From Pseudomonadota bacterium (lineage in GTDB: Bacteria; Pseudomonadota; Gammaproteobacteria; Xanthomonadales; Xanthomonadaceae): a stretch of 27,079 nucleotides of DNA. The translations under genes were made by a program, and so were the position numbers. Below the pieces are notes generated by a model. That model was not told the DNA's origin. It saw only the letters and a list, made by a program, of their open reading frames with translations, and did no database searches. The DNA lies in NCBI GenBank assembly GCA_023419315.1, contig JAEZYE010000026.1, positions 1 to 27,079 on the forward strand. Reading direction: 5' to 3'. Position 1 is the stretch's first letter. Every line of letters starts with the position of its first letter. Shown here piece by piece: positions 22,811 to 27,079 of this stretch.

Positions 22811-24655
22811 ATGACCGCACCCTCTCCCACGCCCATCCCCGGCCCGCTGGTCGAGGAGCGGCGTGTGCTGTTGTCGCGGGTGGTGGAGGGGCTGGATGCG
22901 CCGTCGCTGTGGTGGCTTTCCGGTTATGCGGCGGGACTTGCGCAAGGCCAGCAGACCGGCGGGGCGACGCCCGCAACGCGGCCGGCCGCCACCGCAACGG
23001 CCGCTTCGTCGCGCCTGACTGTCATGTATGGCAGCCAGACCGGGAACGCGCGCCGCGCGGCCGAGCACATCGTGCGCGATGCCGAGGCCGCCGGACTGTC
23101 CGTGCGGCTGCTGCGCGCCGATGCCTATCCGCAACGCGAACTGGCGAGCGAGCGCCTGCTGTACATCGTCATCAGCACGCAGGGCGAAGGCGACCCGCCG
23201 GATGACGCCATCGGCTTCGTGGAATTCCTCTCCGGCAAGCGCGCACCACGCCTGCCGGAACTGAAATACGCCGTGCTGGGCCTGGGCGATTCCAGCTACG
23301 CCGATTTCTGCGGCATCGCGCGGCGACTGGACGCACGCTTGGCCGAGCTCGGTGCGCACCGCGTGTGCGATGCGGGACTGGCGGATGTCGATATCGACAC
23401 CGTCGCCACGCCGTGGCGGACCCAGGCAGTGCAGCACGCGCGCGATCAGCTCAGGACGCCTGTCGCGGCACTGGCGACGGTGACGCCGCTGCGGCCGTCC
23501 ACTGCCATCGCCTGGACACACGATCATCCCTATGCCGCCGAAGTGCTGCTCAACCAGCCCATCAGCGGTCGCGATTTCCGCGGTCCGCGCTTCGGCCAGT
23601 ACGGCGTCCGCGGGAAAGACGTCCGTCATCTGGAATTCTCGCTGGCGGGCAGCGGCCTGCATTACGAACCTGGCGACGCGCTCGGTGTGCGGCACCGCAA
23701 TCCGGCCGCGCTGGTCGATGCCGTTCTGCACGCACTTGCGCTCGACGGCGACGCCGAAGCACACGGACACGAGGGCGCGCTGCCGCTGCGCGACTGGCTC
23801 GCTACGCGACGCGAGATCACCCGGCTTTCGCGTGCGTTCCTGACCGAACACGCGGCCCGCGCGCAGGCTGACGAGTTGAGCGCGCTGCTCGCGTCCGGCT
23901 CACAGCCGGCACTTGCCCGACTGCTGCAGAGCCATCAGATCATCGACGTGCTGCGCCGCTGGCCCGCGCCGTGGGATGCGCCTTCGTTGGTCGCGGCATT
24001 GCGCCCCTTGGCGCCGCGTCTCTATTCAATCGCCTCGAGCCGCAAACGCGTCGGCGAAGAAGTGCACCTGACCGTGGATGTGGTGTCGTACGACGCCTTC
24101 GGACATCCGCATTCGGGCGCAGCCAGCGCCTGGCTCGCCGAACTGGACGAAGGCGCGAGCGCGCCGATCTACATCGAACCCAACGAACGCTTCCGCGTTC
24201 CCGCTGATGGGCAGCGCGACGTCATCATGATCGGTCCGGGCACCGGCGTCGCGCCGTTCCGCGGCTTCGTGCAGGAACGCGCCGAAGCGGGTGCACGCGG
24301 CAGGAACTGGCTCTTCTTCGGCGCAACCCATTTCAACCACGGTTTCCTGTATCAGTCCGAATGGCAGGATGCCTTGCGCACCGGCGAACTGCATCGCCTG
24401 GATCTGGCGTTCTCGCGCGATCAATCGCAGAAGGTCTATGTGCAGGATCGCCTGCGCGAAAACGCACGCCAACTGCACACGTGGCTTGAAGGCGGCGCGC
24501 ATTTGTATGTTTGCGGCGCGATCGCCATGGGCAAGGATGTGCACGCCGCGCTGATCGACGTGATCGCCGCCGAGCGCGGCATCGATGCGGAGGCCGCGGC
24601 CGCGTATCTCTCGCAACTCCAGGCGGAGGGACGCTATGCGCGCGACGTGTACTGA
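22811..24655 (+). CDS. cysJ: CysJ, NADPH-sulfite reductase flavoprotein subunit
   Basis: This 614-residue diflavin reductase passes electrons from NADPH through FAD and FMN to CysI. The order is: N-terminal linker, flavodoxin-like FMN domain (about 68-212, with GSQTGNARRAAE, STQGEGDPPDD and LGLGDSSYADFC), connecting domain, FAD site RLYSIASS (403-410), and NADPH-binding GPGTGVAPFRGFVQER (475-490). The C-terminus EGRYARDVY closes over the flavin. Length and motifs fit E. coli CysJ (599 residues). Fifty bases separate its stop from cysI. First gene of the cysJIH operon. Confidence 0.97.
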   Translation: MTAPSPTPIPGPLVEERRVLLSRVVEGLDAPSLWWLSGYAAGLAQGQQTGGATPATRPAATATAASSRLTVMYGSQTGNARRAAEHIVRDAEAAGLSVRLLRADAYPQRELASERLLYIVISTQGEGDPPDDAIGFVEFLSGKRAPRLPELKYAVLGLGDSSYADFCGIARRLDARLAELGAHRVCDAGLADVDIDTVATPWRTQAVQHARDQLRTPVAALATVTPLRPSTAIAWTHDHPYAAEVLLNQPISGRDFRGPRFGQYGVRGKDVRHLEFSLAGSGLHYEPGDALGVRHRNPAALVDAVLHALALDGDAEAHGHEGALPLRDWLATRREITRLSRAFLTEHAARAQADELSALLASGSQPALARLLQSHQIIDVLRRWPAPWDAPSLVAALRPLAPRLYSIASSRKRVGEEVHLTVDVVSYDAFGHPHSGAASAWLAELDEGASAPIYIEPNERFRVPADGQRDVIMIGPGTGVAPFRGFVQERAEAGARGRNWLFFGATHFNHGFLYQSEWQDALRTGELHRLDLAFSRDQSQKVYVQDRLRENARQLHTWLEGGAHLYVCGAIAMGKDVHAALIDVIAAERGIDAEAAAAYLSQLQAEGRYARDVY

Positions 24656-24705
24656 CGGCCGCCTTCCCTTGCCCCTGGACCTCCCGCCTACCCGAGCCAG
24701 CCGCC

Positions 24706-26409
24706 ATGTCGTCGCATTCCGTTGAATCCATCAAATCCGAAAGCCGGCGCCTGCGCGGCAGCCTGCTCGACAGCCTAGCCGATCCGATCACGGGCGCCCT
24801 GCGCGAATCCGATCAGACCCTGATCAAGTACCACGGCAGCTACCAGCAGGATGATCGCGACCTGCGCGACGAGCGTCGCCGGCAGAAGCTGGAGCCGGCC
24901 TATCAGTTCATGATCCGCACGCGCACGCCGGGCGGCGTGGTGTCGCCGGAACAATGGTTGAAGCTCGATGCCATCGCCACCGGCTACGCGAACCATTCGC
25001 TTCGCGTCACCACGCGGCAGGCGTTCCAGTTCCACGGCGTGATCAAGCGCGAACTCAAAGCCACGATGCAGGCCATCAACGCCGCGCTCATCGACACGCT
25101 GGCCGCGTGCGGCGACGTCAACCGCAACGTACTGGTTGCGGCGAACCCGCTTCTCTCACAGGCCCATGCACAGGTATACGAATGGGCGGCACGATTGTCC
25201 GAGCATCTGCTGCCGAACACGCGCGCGTACTACGAAATCTGGCTGGACGAGGCGCGCGTCGCCGGCAGCGGCGAAGAAGAAGAGCCGATCTACGGTGCAA
25301 CCTACCTGCCAAGGAAATTCAAGATCGGCTTCGCCATTCCGCCGCTCAACGATGTCGATGTCTTCGCCAACGACCTCGGCTTCATCGCCATCATCGAAGG
25401 CGAGCAACTGGTCGGCTTCAACCTTGTCATAGGCGGCGGCATGGGCGCGACGCATGGCGACGCGGCGACCTATCCGCGTCTGGGCAACGTCGTGGGCTTC
25501 GTGCCGCTCGATCGGCTGCTGGATGTCGCCACTGCCGTGGTGACGACGCAGCGTGATCTCGGCAACCGCGATCTGCGCAAACGTGCCCGGTTCAAGTACA
25601 CCATCGACGATCACGGGCTGGAAAAAATCGTCGGCGAAATCGAACGCCGCGCCGGGTTTCCTCTCCCGCCGGCGCGCACTTTCACCTTCGAACACAACGG
25701 CGACCGCCTCGGCTGGGTGGAAGGCCATGACGGCCGCTGGCACCTCACCCTGCACTTTTCCGCCGGCCGCATCCACGACAGCGACAACGCCCCGCAGCTG
25801 ACCGGCATGCGCGAAATCGCGCGCGTGCATCGCGGCGAGTTCAGGCTCACGCCGAACCAGAATGTCGTGGTCGCCGGCGTGCCGGGCGACGAACGCGAGC
25901 GCATCAATGCGCTGGTCCGTGCGCATGGCCTGGATGATGGCCGCCACACGGGAAGCGCCCTCGCGCGCGCCGCAGTCGCGTGCGTCGCGCTGCCCACCTG
26001 CGGGCTGGCGATGGCCGAAGCCGAGCGCTATCTGCCCGAGTTCACCCGCAAGCTGGAGCCGCTGCTGGGTCGGCATGGGCTGCGTGATGCGCCGATCCTG
26101 CTGCGCATCTCCGGTTGCCCGAACGGATGCTCGCGACCGTATCTCGGCGAGATCGCACTGGTCGGCAAGGCGCCCGGCCGCTACAACCTCATGCTCGGTG
26201 CGGATCATCGCGGGCAGCGGCTCAATACGCTGTACCGCGAGAACATCGACGAGGACGCGATCCTCGAATCGCTCGAACCGCTGTTCGCGCGCTATGCCGG
26301 CGAACGCACCGGCAACGAAGGCTTCGGCGACTTCCTCCACCGTAGCGGTGTCGTCGCGCTGCCGCCCTATCCCACTCATCGCGAGATCGCACTGGAACTG
26401 CTGGCATGA
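24706..26409 (+). CDS. cysI: CysI, sulfite reductase hemoprotein subunit
   Basis: This 567-residue siroheme and [4Fe-4S] enzyme performs the six-electron reduction of sulfite to sulfide with CysJ in the cytoplasm. Substrate- and siroheme-binding stretches such as LRVTTRQAFQFHGV (99-112) and YLPRKFKIGFA (200-210) are present. The four cluster cysteines are intact: CVALPTC (C426, C432) and CPNGC (C471, C475). The length fits E. coli CysI (570 residues). The frame is open upstream into cysJ, but the ATG at 24706 gives the family start; there is no strong ribosome site. Its TGA overlaps the ATG of cysH (ATGA), so the two are translationally coupled. Confidence 0.97.
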   Translation: MSSHSVESIKSESRRLRGSLLDSLADPITGALRESDQTLIKYHGSYQQDDRDLRDERRRQKLEPAYQFMIRTRTPGGVVSPEQWLKLDAIATGYANHSLRVTTRQAFQFHGVIKRELKATMQAINAALIDTLAACGDVNRNVLVAANPLLSQAHAQVYEWAARLSEHLLPNTRAYYEIWLDEARVAGSGEEEEPIYGATYLPRKFKIGFAIPPLNDVDVFANDLGFIAIIEGEQLVGFNLVIGGGMGATHGDAATYPRLGNVVGFVPLDRLLDVATAVVTTQRDLGNRDLRKRARFKYTIDDHGLEKIVGEIERRAGFPLPPARTFTFEHNGDRLGWVEGHDGRWHLTLHFSAGRIHDSDNAPQLTGMREIARVHRGEFRLTPNQNVVVAGVPGDERERINALVRAHGLDDGRHTGSALARAAVACVALPTCGLAMAEAERYLPEFTRKLEPLLGRHGLRDAPILLRISGCPNGCSRPYLGEIALVGKAPGRYNLMLGADHRGQRLNTLYRENIDEDAILESLEPLFARYAGERTGNEGFGDFLHRSGVVALPPYPTHREIALELLA

Positions 26410-27079
26410 GCGCGCCCCTTCCCTCACGCAACGAAGACATCGCCGCCACACAATCCTTGCTGGAGTCGATGGATGCGCAGGCGCGCGTGCGCTGGGCGCT
26501 GGCGAACGGTCCGGCGCAGCCCGCGCTCTCATCCAGCTTCGGTGCACAGGCTGCGGTGATGCTGCATCTGCTCAGCCAGCAGATGCCGGACATCCCGATC
26601 ATCCTGATCGACACCGGCTATCTGTTCCCCGAAACCTACCGCTTCGCCGACGAACTGACCGAACGCCTGAAGCTCAACCTCAAGGTGTTCCGCCCGCAGG
26701 TGAGCCGCGCATGGATGGAAGCGCGCCACGGTCGCCTGTGGGAGCAAGGCCTGGTCGGCATCGAGCAGTACAACAACCTGCGCAAGGTCGAACCGATGCG
26801 CCGCGCGCTGGCGGAACTGGATGTCGGCACCTGGTTCACCGGACTGCGGCGCAGTCAGGCGAGCAGCCGCGCGAACGCACCGGTCGTCGAATGGCGCGGC
26901 GCGCGGCTGAAGGTCAACCCGATCGCCGACTGGACCGATCGCGACGTCTGGCAGTACCTCAAGCAGCACGACCTGCCATATCACCCGCTGTGGGAAGAAG
27001 GCTACGTCTCGATCGGCGACTTCCACACCACCACCCGCTGGGAACCCGGCATGCGCGAAGAAGACACCCGCCACTTCGG
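26406..27079 (+). CDS. cysH: CysH, PAPS reductase (cut by window end)
   Basis: The first 224 codons of a thioredoxin-dependent phosphoadenylylsulfate reductase are present; it reduces PAPS to sulfite. Visible blocks are ALSSSFGAQAAVMLHLL, IDTGYLFPETYRFADEL, WFTGLRRSQASSR and PIADWTDRDVWQYL. The frame is still open at the right edge at DTRHFG, just before the place where the catalytic ECGLH motif is expected, so that cysteine cannot be checked. The CC pair that binds a [4Fe-4S] cluster in APS-type reductases is absent (YNNLRKVEPM instead). This marks a PAPS-type enzyme and agrees with the APS kinase domain on CysNC. Starts inside the cysI stop codon. Confidence 0.95.
   Translation, partial: MSAPLPSRNEDIAATQSLLESMDAQARVRWALANGPAQPALSSSFGAQAAVMLHLLSQQMPDIPIILIDTGYLFPETYRFADELTERLKLNLKVFRPQVSRAWMEARHGRLWEQGLVGIEQYNNLRKVEPMRRALAELDVGTWFTGLRRSQASSRANAPVVEWRGARLKVNPIADWTDRDVWQYLKQHDLPYHPLWEEGYVSIGDFHTTTRWEPGMREEDTRHF

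Noticed and set aside
22594..22836. An N-terminal extension of cysD reaching into cysJ
   Set aside because: It would run through the shared promoter region and into the cysJ coding start; the CysD family begins at the ATG at 22593.

Overview
The window is about 27 kb of GC-rich, densely coded bacterial chromosome. It most likely comes from the Xanthomonadaceae (a Lysobacter/Xanthomonas-like gammaproteobacterium). The pointers are the ColR-type regulator, the thiS-thiG-trmB arrangement, the fused CysNC, the scarcity of Shine-Dalgarno sites, and a GGATTCG tandem in an intergenic gap. The family is inferred from sequence character, not from a search. There is no phage, insertion sequence, integrase or CRISPR array. 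The content is core metabolism and housekeeping plus a few envelope and sensory genes.

Left part (1-6.5 kb, all minus strand): a ColR-type response regulator, the ribosomal S6 modification ligase RimK, and an Aer-like PAS chemoreceptor whose promoter carries an FNR/CRP-family box. These are followed by tRNA-Gly(CCC) and a GDSL esterase autotransporter of the EstA type. Centre-left (6.7-10.5 kb, plus strand): thiS and thiG (thiazole synthesis) run into trmB (tRNA m7G46 methyltransferase), then a two-RCK SLC13-like permease. Centre (10.5-13.9 kb): a minus-strand Rieske ferredoxin, then plus-strand genes for an uncharacterised 90-residue membrane protein, a FAH-family hydrolase, the mechanosensitive channel MscL and a secreted M28 metallopeptidase. 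The last gene ends at a hairpin shared with the convergent TrmH-type methyltransferase. Centre-right (13.9-19.6 kb, minus strand): a TrmH-type RNA methyltransferase, and an efflux operon of adaptor lipoprotein, RND pump and a GNAT acetyltransferase whose start overlaps the pump's stop.

Right part (19.7 kb to the edge): assimilatory sulfate reduction in two divergent operons sharing a 217-bp control region. To the left run cysD and cysNC (sulfate to APS to PAPS). To the right run cysJ, cysI and cysH (PAPS to sulfite to sulfide), with cysH cut by the window edge. The CysC kinase domain fused to CysN and the PAPS-type CysH (no APS-reductase cysteine pair) agree with each other.

I did not find a convincing undescribed system. 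The most useful second-look items are the FNR-type promoter of the Aer-like receptor, the structured 3' region of rimK, the apparently leaderless thiS and thiG starts, the pump-acetyltransferase overlap, the cys control region, and the uncharacterised 90-residue membrane protein.
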